A stretch of 13,618 nucleotides of DNA from Chitinophagales bacterium (GCA_013297575.1 JAAFHO010000078.1:1-13618), one strand, 5' to 3'. Positions 1-7,728 are shown, numbered from the stretch's first letter. Numbers and translations are program-made. The notes: generated by a model not told the origin, from the letters alone.

Positions 1-11
1 GGGGTATTAAT

Positions 12-1634
12 CTAATTACCACCACCTTTATTCAATTCCAATGGCTTAATAGCCGCTGGCCTAAATTTCACTGATTTTGTATCGGCTCCTCTTCGGTCTG
101 CTTTACTGATGGTCTCGCGCGCTTTTTCGATATCGCCTTTTTGAGCGTAAGCTTCGAGCGTTGTTTCTATCGCCTCTTTGTTTGTAGGTTCAGCGATATT
201 GACATTCTCGCTATATTTAACGGCTTCATCGGGATTTCCTAGTGCAATATTGGCCCTTGCTATATTGAGTTTTGCCTCTGTTCTCTTTTTAGTTTGCTTA
301 GATTTTGCAGTAGTTGCTGATTCCTGCAACAACACTTCATAAATTTTTATACTATCCTGAATGATACGCTCCTTATTATTGATCCATTCTTGTTTGGTAT
401 CATTAACGGTATCTTTTTTGATTTGCTCCAGATCACGACGGGCATATTCGGGCCATCCTGCTTGTAAATAAGCATCCGTACGTACCTTCAATAAAAATGG
501 ATCGGCCTTTTTTGGGTCGGGTTGGGCAGAGTGTAAGTCCTGAACCGCTGCAGTATAGTTTTTGTGATCAAGGTGATAAAATCCACGTCCGCGCAATGCC
601 CGATAATTATCTGGGTAATAAGCCAATACTTCATTATAAATTTGCAAAGCAGAGTCCTTTTTGGCCGGCGACATCATATACGCCTCTGCTTTAAGCAGCA
701 GCGAACTGGTATCAATAGCGAAATTAGGATAAGCATCGCTTGCTACCATTTTACTATTGCTCGCTACACTCAAAAAGTTGGCTGCAATATCTACTTCTCC
801 TTCTTGCATCGCAATGACAGAACACAATTGACGAGCAATCGTTTTGACATCCGATCGCAGCACGCCTTCGAGACTAATGTCCTTGATATTGTTCAGATAG
901 TTGGGAATAGCAGAGGTATCCTTTGGCATTTTACTTTGTACCAGACGATAACGCACCTCAATCGTATCTTTAGAAATTAGGGTTTTTCCCCAAACGACCA
1001 TTTCCACGCCACAATCTTTGCCGATTGCGGCTGCTTCGGATGGATTCGGGAAATTTTTATTAATATCGTATTGCTCATTTACGTCTGCCTCTGCTCTAGT
1101 TTTCAATAGATTATCGCCCAAGATCAAATTATTAATCTCAATAGAAAGATCCACCTCGGAGCTAGCATTTGCTTGCCCTTCCATTTTTTTGAGGGGTAAA
1201 ATCAATACCCGCATTGTTTTTTCCTTACCAAATTGCGGACAACCCTCCTGTGCAGGCTTGTTCAACAAATTCCAGCCTAAAAGTGTAAGTGCCAAGGTAG
1301 CAACACCACCTGCCACATAATAACGCCAAGCCTGACGAGGTTCAGGAACTACTTCATCGAATGTATTTTTACCCGCTTTCACCTGCTTAATGATCGTAAA
1401 CACATTGTCCCTGATCTGGTTATTGGCAGTACGCTCGTTATCGGTAGAGATCGTACCGCGTAAAACCTGCGATTTGATCTGAAAAAAATCGGCTTGATTA
1501 ACACGCACCGTTTGTGCAAACTCCTCAAAATCGGAGTTGCTATCCAATAGTGCTAACAATTGGGTAAGTGCTTTTTCGGTATCGCCTTCACCGATTAATA
1601 TTTCTATGGCTGCAAGAGCCTTTGACTGATCCAT
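12..1634 (-). CDS. Membrane-anchored TPR protein with N-terminal EAD11-like domain
   Basis: A 540-residue protein in four parts. Residues 1-86 resemble Effector-associated domain 11, a small helical adaptor found in Bacteroidota conflict and signalling proteins; the cues are the pattern LIGEGDTEKAL at 13-23 and RGTIS at 59-63. A single hydrophobic segment at about 104-124 is probably a membrane span, with the N-terminus inside. Residues 140-235 look like a TolB-N/FlgO-type alpha/beta domain (MRVLILPLKK start and CGVEMVVWGK). Residues 310-530 hold about five TPR-like helical pairs. I infer a cytoplasmic adaptor tethered to an extracytoplasmic protein-binding scaffold; no enzymatic motif is seen. 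The stop is TAG at 12-14. The gene is separated from the upstream lipoprotein gene by 161 nt, in which I found no clear promoter. A GAAAGGAG-like stretch lies about 25 nt upstream, too far for a normal ribosome site. The domain calls are by eye. Confidence 0.85.
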   Translation of the reverse strand: MDQSKALAAIEILIGEGDTEKALTQLLALLDSNSDFEEFAQTVRVNQADFFQIKSQVLRGTISTDNERTANNQIRDNVFTIIKQVKAGKNTFDEVVPEPRQAWRYYVAGGVATLALTLLGWNLLNKPAQEGCPQFGKEKTMRVLILPLKKMEGQANASSEVDLSIEINNLILGDNLLKTRAEADVNEQYDINKNFPNPSEAAAIGKDCGVEMVVWGKTLISKDTIEVRYRLVQSKMPKDTSAIPNYLNNIKDISLEGVLRSDVKTIARQLCSVIAMQEGEVDIAANFLSVASNSKMVASDAYPNFAIDTSSLLLKAEAYMMSPAKKDSALQIYNEVLAYYPDNYRALRGRGFYHLDHKNYTAAVQDLHSAQPDPKKADPFLLKVRTDAYLQAGWPEYARRDLEQIKKDTVNDTKQEWINNKERIIQDSIKIYEVLLQESATTAKSKQTKKRTEAKLNIARANIALGNPDEAVKYSENVNIAEPTNKEAIETTLEAYAQKGDIEKARETISKADRRGADTKSVKFRPAAIKPLELNKGGGN

Positions 1635-1795
1635 GACTACATTTAATTTAGGTTTTTGCTCCTTTCATCGTAATAGTTGAAAATTTGATACGCATTTGAG
1701 CATTATGCTACTGCTGCTTATTTATCCACAAAACGACTTCATTCAACAATTAGTTACAGACATTTGGGTAATTAGGAAAATTTTAATACAAAACA

Positions 1796-2491
1796 TTATT
1801 CAGTATGTACTTCACCCCATTTTTCAGCGCAACCTTTCCATTTTTTGCCATTAAATTGAATGGATGCGCTGTATTTATAGGATATATCCGACATACCATC
1901 GCTACAATCTTCTTTTTTAATCAAAAGAACCATCTGCTCTTTAGTGTTTGCAGTATTTACTAAAGTGTATAAAAGTCCCCCATTCTGTTGCACGGGTTCT
2001 GAATAATTAAAAGAATAACCTTTTTCAGTACTTACATCTTTAAAATATGCTGCTTTTCCTGCTTTTGAAATGGACAAACTCCAAAATGGTTCTGTACCAG
2101 AACACCAATAATCAAAAGGAATACAAGCATTCAACTTGTTTAAAGCGGCAATACTGTCAATTTTTAGTACTGTAAATTGAGATGTATTGGCATCCATTCG
2201 GCCTTGGACAGCGCCCCAAACAGGCTCGCCTTGGCAGGGCATCATTTGTGTTGCATCGGCATAAAACTGCTTCAATTTTGAGGTGGAATCCATTACAGCA
2301 TACGATAAACCATCTGTGCAATCTACAAAACGAGTAACCTCCTTATCGTAGTAAAATAATCCAGTAAACGGCTTAGTTGGTACACTTACGGCTTGTAGCG
2401 CATTCGCGGTCACTGTGCTAGGTGTATCATTACAAGCCGTAAAAAATACAAGCAAATAGCTAGATATGACTAAAAAAATACACTGTTTCAT
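1796..2491 (-). CDS. Lipoprotein with NlpE-like N-terminal and COG3650-like C-terminal regions
   Basis: A 231-residue predicted lipoprotein. The signal peptide ends in a lipobox, FFTAC, with acylated Cys20, so it should be attached to a cell-envelope membrane. Residues 42-112 (GLFYYDKEVTRFVDC, then a short strand-rich stretch) resemble the N-terminal module of NlpE-like lipoproteins. Residues 127-225 contain GTEPFWSLSI and, near the end, CSDGMSD and KGCAEKWG, a pattern I associate with COG3650-type uncharacterised envelope proteins. Six cysteines (58, 86, 123, 130, 196, 221) besides the lipobox cysteine suggest disulfides in an oxidising compartment. Function is unknown; envelope sensing or small-ligand binding is a guess. 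It lies 65 nt downstream of the S8 peptidase stop but has its own promoter element almost touching the ATG, so it is probably transcribed alone. Confidence 0.85.
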   Translation of the reverse strand: MKQCIFLVISSYLLVFFTACNDTPSTVTANALQAVSVPTKPFTGLFYYDKEVTRFVDCTDGLSYAVMDSTSKLKQFYADATQMMPCQGEPVWGAVQGRMDANTSQFTVLKIDSIAALNKLNACIPFDYWCSGTEPFWSLSISKAGKAAYFKDVSTEKGYSFNYSEPVQQNGGLLYTLVNTANTKEQMVLLIKKEDCSDGMSDISYKYSASIQFNGKKWKGCAEKWGEVHTE

Positions 2492-2495
2492 ACGG

Positions 2496-2528
2496 CAAAG
2501 GTAGTTTTTGTTCTTGGATTTTTATCAA
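2496..2528 (-). promoter_or_regulatory. Bacteroidota-type promoter of the lipoprotein gene
   Basis: On the minus strand TACCTTTG (2496-2503) matches the Bacteroidota -7 element TAnnTTTG exactly. A partial -33 element, TTG (2526-2528), lies 22 nt upstream. Only 4 nt separate the -7 element from the ATG at 2491, so the mRNA should be leaderless or nearly so. Confidence 0.6.
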
Positions 2529-2556
2529 CTGTTAATATGTGCTTATAAAATAAAAT

Positions 2557-4212
2557 TTATTTAACCTTACAAAAACGATGCCGTGTTCCATTTGCTTGTA
2601 AAAAATAAACGCCAGCAGGTAATTGCTCCAAACCTTGAACAGTTACAAATTGCGGATTTTTCCCTTGTGCTTTCAAACGGCCTTCGGTTTGTTGCACGCC
2701 AAAAATATCCTCTACACTAAACACTTGATTGTCTCGTACAGTTTCTTGAAAAAACAAAAACTTCATACTACCACTATCTGCATCATAACCAGCCAAATAC
2801 CGGTCACCATACACCTTTAAACCTTGCATGGTTACCCATGCCAAACTAAAATCGGGGATACCATAACCCAATTTATTATCGGGATGTTCGAATTGGTTTG
2901 CAGATGTAAATACGGCATCTTTAATTTGTTGAGCCGTACTATTGGGAAATGCACTCCATAAAGCGGCGATTGATCCAGTTAATATCGGAGCGGCAATAGA
3001 CGTACCCGCCGACATGGTAAGTTCTTCGCCGACATTCCCTGCCGTAACCACATTTAAGCCCGGTGCACTCAAATCCGGTTTAATACGTCCATCTGACGTG
3101 GGGCCAAAGGAACTAAACGACGCATGGTCATTGGTTTGGGTATCAAAAGCACCCACCGCAATAATACCTGGCGCATCGGCGGGAACACCAATAAAATGCC
3201 AAGGCTCATCGCCCGAATTACCCGCACTGTTACAAATAATCATGCCTTTTTGAGCAGCGATGGTGGCTCCTTTTGCCCCAATCGTTGATCGACCATCGAG
3301 TGCAGCGTAAGGCCGGTTATACACTGGATTACTAAATGTAGTATAGCCAAGTGAAGCATTAATCAGATCAATCCCAATACTATCGGCCCATTCGGCACCG
3401 AGTATCCAATTGACCTCTTCGATCGGAAATTCGCCGCCGGTATCCTCCGTTTTGAGTAAAAAATACGTGGCTTGTGGAGCAGCCCCCACAAAATAACCGG
3501 GCAAATTAGCCCCCATGACCGATAAAACCGACGTGCCATGCTGTGCGCTTTCATATACCGATCGATCGCGCTCTACAAAATCGGGACCAGGCCATAACCG
3601 ATTATGGAGTGCCAGACTATCAAAAAAAGGCATCGTATCCACATTAACAAAACCACCATCCATTACTGCGATCCAAATACCTTCGCCCCGTGCGCCCAAT
3701 TGGTGTAAAAATGGAGTAGCCAGTGGTTCTAGGTTAATAACACCATATCCTAATGGTCCAAATTTTTCGGCGACGGATTGTTTTACCTGATACGGTTTAC
3801 GTTGTTTTTGAGGTCTATTAGGCGGGTTTTTAATCTTTATATCGCGCCCTACACAAGTTATATTACGCACAAAAGGCAATTTTTGTGCCGTTAGCGCCTT
3901 AGCACTATCAGCAATGATAGCAACAGCGTTCATCCAGCGGGAGACCCCGTGCAGTACAAAACCCTCCGCTCGCAATGTTGCAATATAGGCTGGATCAACT
4001 GGGAGATCCTCCAATTTTGTAGGGCAACCGTTCTTGGCACGCCGTTCGATGGAGCGAGCAGAAAGGAATTCCCAAGGCCGATCAATAGAATAAGGCGTAT
4101 TTTTTTTATCTGTGAGTTCGATCCACCATTTAAATAATAATGGAGTGGATGATTGCGCAGCGAGTACGCATGGGGAAACGATGCAACAGAAGATCAAAAA
4201 GCGTAAAATCAT
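2557..4212 (-). CDS. S8 family (subtilisin-like) serine peptidase, probable T9SS cargo
   Basis: A 551-residue secreted peptidase. A signal peptide covers about residues 1-19 (hydrophobic run ending VLAAQ). Residues 28-120 form a propeptide-like region (FLSARSIERRAKNG, SRWMNAVAI) typical of Bacteroidota subtilases. The S8 domain spans about 175-460 with all catalytic residues visible: Asp185 in VMDGG, His225 in QHGTSV, oxyanion Asn332 in AGNSG, and Ser405 in GTSIAAP. The last 80 residues end in LPAGVYFLQANG followed by a basic tail, matching a type A T9SS sorting domain. The expected route is Sec to the periplasm, then T9SS to the surface or medium, with removal of the tail. It likely degrades extracellular protein. 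It lies 119 nt downstream of rplY, beyond a hairpin that may terminate rplY. I found no convincing TAnnTTTG element of its own, so read-through from rplY is possible. Confidence 0.95.
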   Translation of the reverse strand: MILRFLIFCCIVSPCVLAAQSSTPLLFKWWIELTDKKNTPYSIDRPWEFLSARSIERRAKNGCPTKLEDLPVDPAYIATLRAEGFVLHGVSRWMNAVAIIADSAKALTAQKLPFVRNITCVGRDIKIKNPPNRPQKQRKPYQVKQSVAEKFGPLGYGVINLEPLATPFLHQLGARGEGIWIAVMDGGFVNVDTMPFFDSLALHNRLWPGPDFVERDRSVYESAQHGTSVLSVMGANLPGYFVGAAPQATYFLLKTEDTGGEFPIEEVNWILGAEWADSIGIDLINASLGYTTFSNPVYNRPYAALDGRSTIGAKGATIAAQKGMIICNSAGNSGDEPWHFIGVPADAPGIIAVGAFDTQTNDHASFSSFGPTSDGRIKPDLSAPGLNVVTAGNVGEELTMSAGTSIAAPILTGSIAALWSAFPNSTAQQIKDAVFTSANQFEHPDNKLGYGIPDFSLAWVTMQGLKVYGDRYLAGYDADSGSMKFLFFQETVRDNQVFSVEDIFGVQQTEGRLKAQGKNPQFVTVQGLEQLPAGVYFLQANGTRHRFCKVK

Positions 4213-4237
4213 AGGTATTTCTAAAGATTGGGCCTAC

Positions 4238-4279
4238 AAAAGACATGAGCCACCCCGAACGATCAGAGTGACTCATGTC
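4238..4279 (-). terminator. Hairpin terminator downstream of rplY
   Basis: Arms 4242-4253 and 4268-4279 (GACATGAGCCAC / GTGACTCATGTC) pair over 12 bp with one imperfect position and a 14-nt loop. On the minus strand the stem is followed by TTTT (4241-4238), a short U-tract. On the plus strand it is followed by an AT-rich stretch rather than a clean T-run. The position between rplY and the peptidase gene fits termination of rplY, perhaps only partial. Confidence 0.5.
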
Positions 4280-4331
4280 ATATATTTTAAAAAAAATAAA
4301 TATTCCTGAGCAATGCTCAACAAAAACTATC

Positions 4332-4898
4332 TTATTTACCGCGAAGTGAACGTGGAATTTCGATCAAAGCCACTGGTATCGCACCAGCATTTGTTACTTC
4401 TACGCCTTCAACTGGAGAAATATCGCGTACACGAATAGTACCACCCAATTCCATCGTAGAAATATCGGCATCCATAGAATCCACTACTTTTTCTGGTGTA
4501 GTAAGGATATTTACTTTGCGCAATGTTGCGATAAACTTACCACCTGCTTTTACGCCTGGTGATTGTCCTTTAAAGTTCAAAGGTACTGATGCTGTAAATT
4601 TCACGCCTGGTACTAACTCAAGGAAATCCATGTGGATTACCGCATCAGATACTGGGTGAAATTGAACGTCTTTCAAGATACACTTGTGTGTGGTACCATT
4701 TACGGTAACCTCAGCAAGTTTAAATTGTGGCGTATAAATCAATGCGCGGTAATCATCAATGCTTACTGCAAATTGTACTGCTTCGCCACCACCGCTTTTA
4801 TACATATTGGCTGGTACTAAACCAGAACGACGAACTTGCTTTGCATAATTTTTACCGGAACCTTCTTTTCTATGTCCCTGAACGGCTACTAATTCCAT
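4332..4898 (-). CDS. rplY: 50S ribosomal protein L25, long (Ctc-type) form
   Basis: A 188-residue L25 protein of the two-domain CTC type. The N-terminal 5S rRNA-binding domain (about 1-92) begins MELVAVQGHRKEGSGKN and contains GLVPANMYKSGG and KDVQFHPVSD with HMDFLELVPG. The C-terminal beta domain (about 93-185) contains NFKGQSPGVKAGG and RVRDISPVEGVEV. It binds 5S rRNA in the central protuberance of the large subunit. Length and domain order are normal for Bacteroidota. It has a good promoter of its own and a 42-nt leader, and diverges from the O-antigen ligase gene. The usual downstream partner pth (peptidyl-tRNA hydrolase) is not here; a peptidase gene follows instead. Confidence 0.97.
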   Translation of the reverse strand: MELVAVQGHRKEGSGKNYAKQVRRSGLVPANMYKSGGGEAVQFAVSIDDYRALIYTPQFKLAEVTVNGTTHKCILKDVQFHPVSDAVIHMDFLELVPGVKFTASVPLNFKGQSPGVKAGGKFIATLRKVNILTTPEKVVDSMDADISTMELGGTIRVRDISPVEGVEVTNAGAIPVALIEIPRSLRGK

Positions 4899-4940
4899 TA
4901 TATTTTATCTTAAATTTACTACTTTTGCTAAAAACGCCCG

Positions 4941-4972
4941 CAAAGGTAGTATAATATAATCGACACAGCAAA
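4941..4972 (-). promoter_or_regulatory. Bacteroidota-type -33/-7 promoter of rplY
   Basis: On the minus strand TTTG (4969-4972) and TACCTTTG (4941-4948) are separated by 20 nt, a near-ideal match to the Bacteroidota TTTG / TAnnTTTG promoter. The start codon at 4898 lies 42 nt beyond the -7 element. Confidence 0.75.
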
Positions 4973-5095
4973 ATATTTTGCAAAATTTTTCTTTTGAAAA
5001 AAACGTAAACCCTTAGTCCTGTAGTTTCGGATCAAAAAAGCAGGTAATTTTTGACTGAAATGTGAGCAGGCTAAGTGTTTACAAAAAAACATTGC

Positions 5096-5103
5096 TATTT
5101 TTG
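5096..5103 (+). promoter_or_regulatory. -7 element upstream of the O-antigen ligase gene
   Basis: TATTTTTG matches TAnnTTTG exactly and ends 10 nt before the ATG at 5114. No clear -33 TTTG is present at the right distance. The element lies inside the extra 13 codons that an ATG at 5075 would add, which argues for the 5114 start. Confidence 0.55.
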
Positions 5104-5113
5104 CAGCCCTATT

Positions 5114-7048
5114 ATGGCTACACCTGATCGTAAACGAACCGCTCCACAAGCCGCAGTCCCTATTGCTGCTTCCTCTACACCATACAATGGCCACTCTTTG
5201 GTATTGTGGTTGGTTATTTTTGCCAATTCACTTTTTTTAATCTGGCAATGCCTTGATCGATACCTTGCGCCACGTTTTTTATTTTTATCCGTTGCTTTAA
5301 TCGTTTCGCTATATGTACTTCGGGCCGACCTTTTTAAGCGTGCCGACTGGCGTTTGCGCACTTTTGATGGGCTGATGCTGGGCTGGTATGGCCTCAATCT
5401 GGCTTCGGCTTTTTATGCATTTAGTTGGTCGGAGGGGATTTTTTTTGCACAAAAAACCTTATTGTTATTTACGGTGTACTGGATATTTCGGCAATTTTTC
5501 TATATGGATGAGGCCATTGTTAGAAAAAAAATGGCGATGGTTGTCCTTGTCTTAACTTGGGCCGTTTGTTTGCTTATTTTAGGGCAGATTGCATATTCAT
5601 TTTCCGAATCAGGTTTGGATAATGAAACTTTATATAATTATGCTTCGGGTGTGTTTGGCAATAAAAGTTTGGCCAGTGATTTTTTGTTTTTCTTGCTTGT
5701 ATTAAATATTTTCCTTGCAAAAGAGATCAATTCCTTTCGGATTTTAACCATCAATATCATCGTACTATTGGTATTGATATTATTACTCCAAACACGTACC
5801 GTTTATGTAGCAGTAGGGGTCTCTACCCTACTATATGGCCTCGGGCGCGGCATATTGGATACCCGTTTTCGGCCTGTATTGTTACGGCGTTGGCTGCCGA
5901 TTGGTGTGGCAGCGATCGGATTATTGGTCGCACTTGCTATGATGGGTGGTAAAGGAAATAGCCTTAGTGAACGGCTCAATCCATTTACTTATGGAGAAAG
6001 CGCCTCTGCAAACGAGCGTAAATTTGTATGGTATAAAACAAATTTGCTCAATGAAGATCATTTTTGGTGGGGTGTGGGCAATGGCAGTTGGAAATTTTGG
6101 TTACCGTCTAAAACCCTTCAAGGTGCGTTCCGTTTACAAGAAAAAGGTATTGTTTTTACCCGCACCCACAATGATTACTTGGAAGTACGGGCCGAAATGG
6201 GCATTATTGGGGTTACTTATTTTATATTGCTTTTCGTTTTGGCGGCCTTGGCGTTGCTTTGGGCGTTACAAAAACATAGGGATAAGACACATGAAATATT
6301 GGCTATTAGTGCTGGATTACTCGGCTATTGTATTATCCAATATTTTGATTTTCCGAGAGAACGCATCGAAATGCAAGTTATATTGGCTTTGTTTTTTGCG
6401 CTTTCGGCCTATTATGGCGCAGGTTTTTGGGCAAAAATGCCTTCCATCACACTCCCAGAAAATGCCAAGATGCCTTTAGGTTGTTTATTGGTACTTGGTT
6501 TAGTTTTTAATACCGTGATTGGCTGGTACCGCGTTACTGGAGAAATGCACAATGTAAAAATGGCCATTGCCTACCAAAAGCAAGATTACAACACCGTAAT
6601 GAAAGAAGCACAAGCCGCCAAAAATATGTTTTTGGAATATAACGACGTTGCCATTCCATTTGAATGGTATGAAGGTACGGCATCTTACAAGTTAAAACGG
6701 TCAGAACAAGAGGCCATACAAAAATACGAAGCGGCATTGCAACTCAACCCTTGGAGTTTTCAGGTACTGAACAATTACGCTACGGCGTTGGCTTCTGCAA
6801 AAAAATTCGAGGAAGCGATTCCCTATTTTGAAAAGGCAACCTATATCAATCCCAAATACGATGAAGGGAAATTTAATTTGGCTTATTCTTACACACAACT
6901 GGGCAACTACGAAAAAGCATTAGAATGGTTATCAAAAGTAGATACCATTGCCAACCCAAAAACAGAAGATGAAAAGAAGAAAAATAAGGTGATATTGGAT
7001 AATAAAGCCAATTTTACAAACGCGATTATGAAAAAAACAGGGAACTAA
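5114..7048 (+). CDS. O-antigen ligase/polymerase (Wzy/WaaL-type) with C-terminal TPRs
   Basis: A 644-residue polytopic membrane protein with roughly 11-12 hydrophobic segments between residues 28 and 472. The Wzy_C/O-antigen ligase signature sits in the large periplasmic loop at about 349-366: TRTHNDYLEVRAEMGIIG. That motif is common to WaaL ligases and Wzy polymerases, which move undecaprenyl-diphosphate-linked glycans to lipid A or a growing chain. After the last span, residues 515-620 carry about three TPRs (NNYATALASAKKFEEAIPYF, NLAYSYTQLGNYEKALEWL), probably for partner binding. An in-frame ATG at 5075 would give 657 residues, but its first codons overlap the -7 element and encode a Cys/Lys-rich stretch unlike a normal start. 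Ligase versus polymerase cannot be decided from sequence; the Wzc-like gene downstream favours polysaccharide export. The stop codon overlaps that of the convergent gene. Confidence 0.92.
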   Translation: MATPDRKRTAPQAAVPIAASSTPYNGHSLVLWLVIFANSLFLIWQCLDRYLAPRFLFLSVALIVSLYVLRADLFKRADWRLRTFDGLMLGWYGLNLASAFYAFSWSEGIFFAQKTLLLFTVYWIFRQFFYMDEAIVRKKMAMVVLVLTWAVCLLILGQIAYSFSESGLDNETLYNYASGVFGNKSLASDFLFFLLVLNIFLAKEINSFRILTINIIVLLVLILLLQTRTVYVAVGVSTLLYGLGRGILDTRFRPVLLRRWLPIGVAAIGLLVALAMMGGKGNSLSERLNPFTYGESASANERKFVWYKTNLLNEDHFWWGVGNGSWKFWLPSKTLQGAFRLQEKGIVFTRTHNDYLEVRAEMGIIGVTYFILLFVLAALALLWALQKHRDKTHEILAISAGLLGYCIIQYFDFPRERIEMQVILALFFALSAYYGAGFWAKMPSITLPENAKMPLGCLLVLGLVFNTVIGWYRVTGEMHNVKMAIAYQKQDYNTVMKEAQAAKNMFLEYNDVAIPFEWYEGTASYKLKRSEQEAIQKYEAALQLNPWSFQVLNNYATALASAKKFEEAIPYFEKATYINPKYDEGKFNLAYSYTQLGNYEKALEWLSKVDTIANPKTEDEKKKNKVILDNKANFTNAIMKKTGN

Positions 7049-7056
7049 ACCTGTTT
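7035..7056. terminator. Small hairpin over interlocked stop codons
   Basis: Arms AAACAGG (7035-7041) and CCTGTTT (7050-7056) enclose an 8-nt loop, GAACTAAA, that contains both the TAA of the ligase gene and the TAG of the convergent gene. On the minus strand the stem runs into seven T residues, so it could terminate the minus-strand gene; the plus-strand side is weaker. The stem is short and AT-rich. Confidence 0.4.
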
Positions 7057-7545
7057 CAACGATTCACCCAATTGTTTAAACAACACTTTGCCGCCCGTCA
7101 TTTTCAGGTGGTCAATAATTACGAGTGACTTTTTTATTTTGAGATCGGTTGTTTTATAAGTGCCTACAATATGCAAAAGGGAGCGTTTTTTGCCTGGCGT
7201 AAGTGCTTGAAACAGGTCGTTACCCTCTTGATCGGTGTTGAGCACTTCCTGCAATTCTTCGGGCATTGGAAGGCCGTATTTGCTATCGTCTTTGCGCAAA
7301 GTCACGTTTACTTCGGTGCCATCGGTGAGTTTGAGCCGTTCCCTGAGTTTTTTATTCACCAAAATAAAAAATACATTATCTCCTGCGGGCATAATAGCGC
7401 ATTGGAACTCGCGCTTTCCATTTAATTTACAATAAACACGACGTGTACCGTTGTCCAAAAAATGATCGGCAATGGCCAAAGGCACCTTTAAATGGTATGT
7501 CCACAAAGGCGTATTAAAATTTTCGATGATGGCAGTAAATTTCAT
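7045..7545 (-). CDS. DUF1905/YdeI (OmpD-associated) family protein
   Basis: A 166-residue cytoplasmic protein. Residues 1-85 form a DUF1905-like beta-barrel region (FTAIIENFNTPLWTYHLKVP, RRVYCKLNG, FFILVNKKLRE). Residues 95-160 match the YdeI/OmpD-associated C-terminal helical region (MPEELQEVLNTD, ALTPGKKRSLLHIV, LKIKKSLVIIDHL). Such proteins are often annotated as bacteriocin-protection or stress-related, but the biochemical role is not established. The gene is convergent with the ligase gene and overlaps it by 4 bp, with stop TAG at 7045-7047. The start at 7545 is supported by an exact -7 element 8 nt upstream, which implies a near-leaderless mRNA. Confidence 0.9.
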   Translation of the reverse strand: MKFTAIIENFNTPLWTYHLKVPLAIADHFLDNGTRRVYCKLNGKREFQCAIMPAGDNVFFILVNKKLRERLKLTDGTEVNVTLRKDDSKYGLPMPEELQEVLNTDQEGNDLFQALTPGKKRSLLHIVGTYKTTDLKIKKSLVIIDHLKMTGGKVLFKQLGESLKQV

Positions 7546-7553
7546 ATATGGGT

Positions 7554-7561
7554 CAAAGTTA
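7554..7561 (-). promoter_or_regulatory. -7 element of the YdeI-family gene
   Basis: On the minus strand TAACTTTG matches TAnnTTTG exactly and ends 8 nt before the ATG at 7545. No TTTG -33 box is present about 20 nt upstream. Confidence 0.5.
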
Positions 7562-7711
7562 CGTGTTATTCAGTTATTGGGGTTTATTTTGTGGATTTGT
7601 TTGTTTTTTTGCTATAACAATGTGTCAATACCAACTTTTCCCAGTCAAAACCTAAAAATAAAAATATTTTTTTTATCAAAACACCCACAACAACTGAATA
7701 CCGTAAAATAA

Positions 7712-7728
7712 TTGGCACGACCTTTGCT
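7712..7728 (+). promoter_or_regulatory. Sigma-54 (RpoN) promoter, -24/-12
   Basis: TTGGCACGACCTTTGCT matches the sigma-54 consensus YTGGCACGRNNNTTGCW at every specified position. The invariant GG (7714-7715) and GC (7726-7727) are spaced by exactly 10 nt. Transcription would start near 7739, giving a leader of about 150 nt before the Wzc-like start at 7892. Sigma-54 promoters need an AAA+ activator; none is encoded in this window. Confidence 0.7.

Noticed and set aside
564..980. 138-codon open frame on the plus strand opposite the TPR gene
   Set aside because: Shadow of the minus-strand gene; His/Ile/Cys-rich composition, no promoter or known domain.
4928..5194. Small minus-strand open frame across the rplY/ligase divergent region
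   Set aside because: It overlaps both the rplY promoter and the ligase start, and its translation has no recognisable features.
5946..6479. 177-codon open frame on the plus strand inside the ligase gene
   Set aside because: It overlaps the Wzy_C motif region in another frame, and its translation is a Cys/Trp/Arg-rich sequence with no family resemblance.
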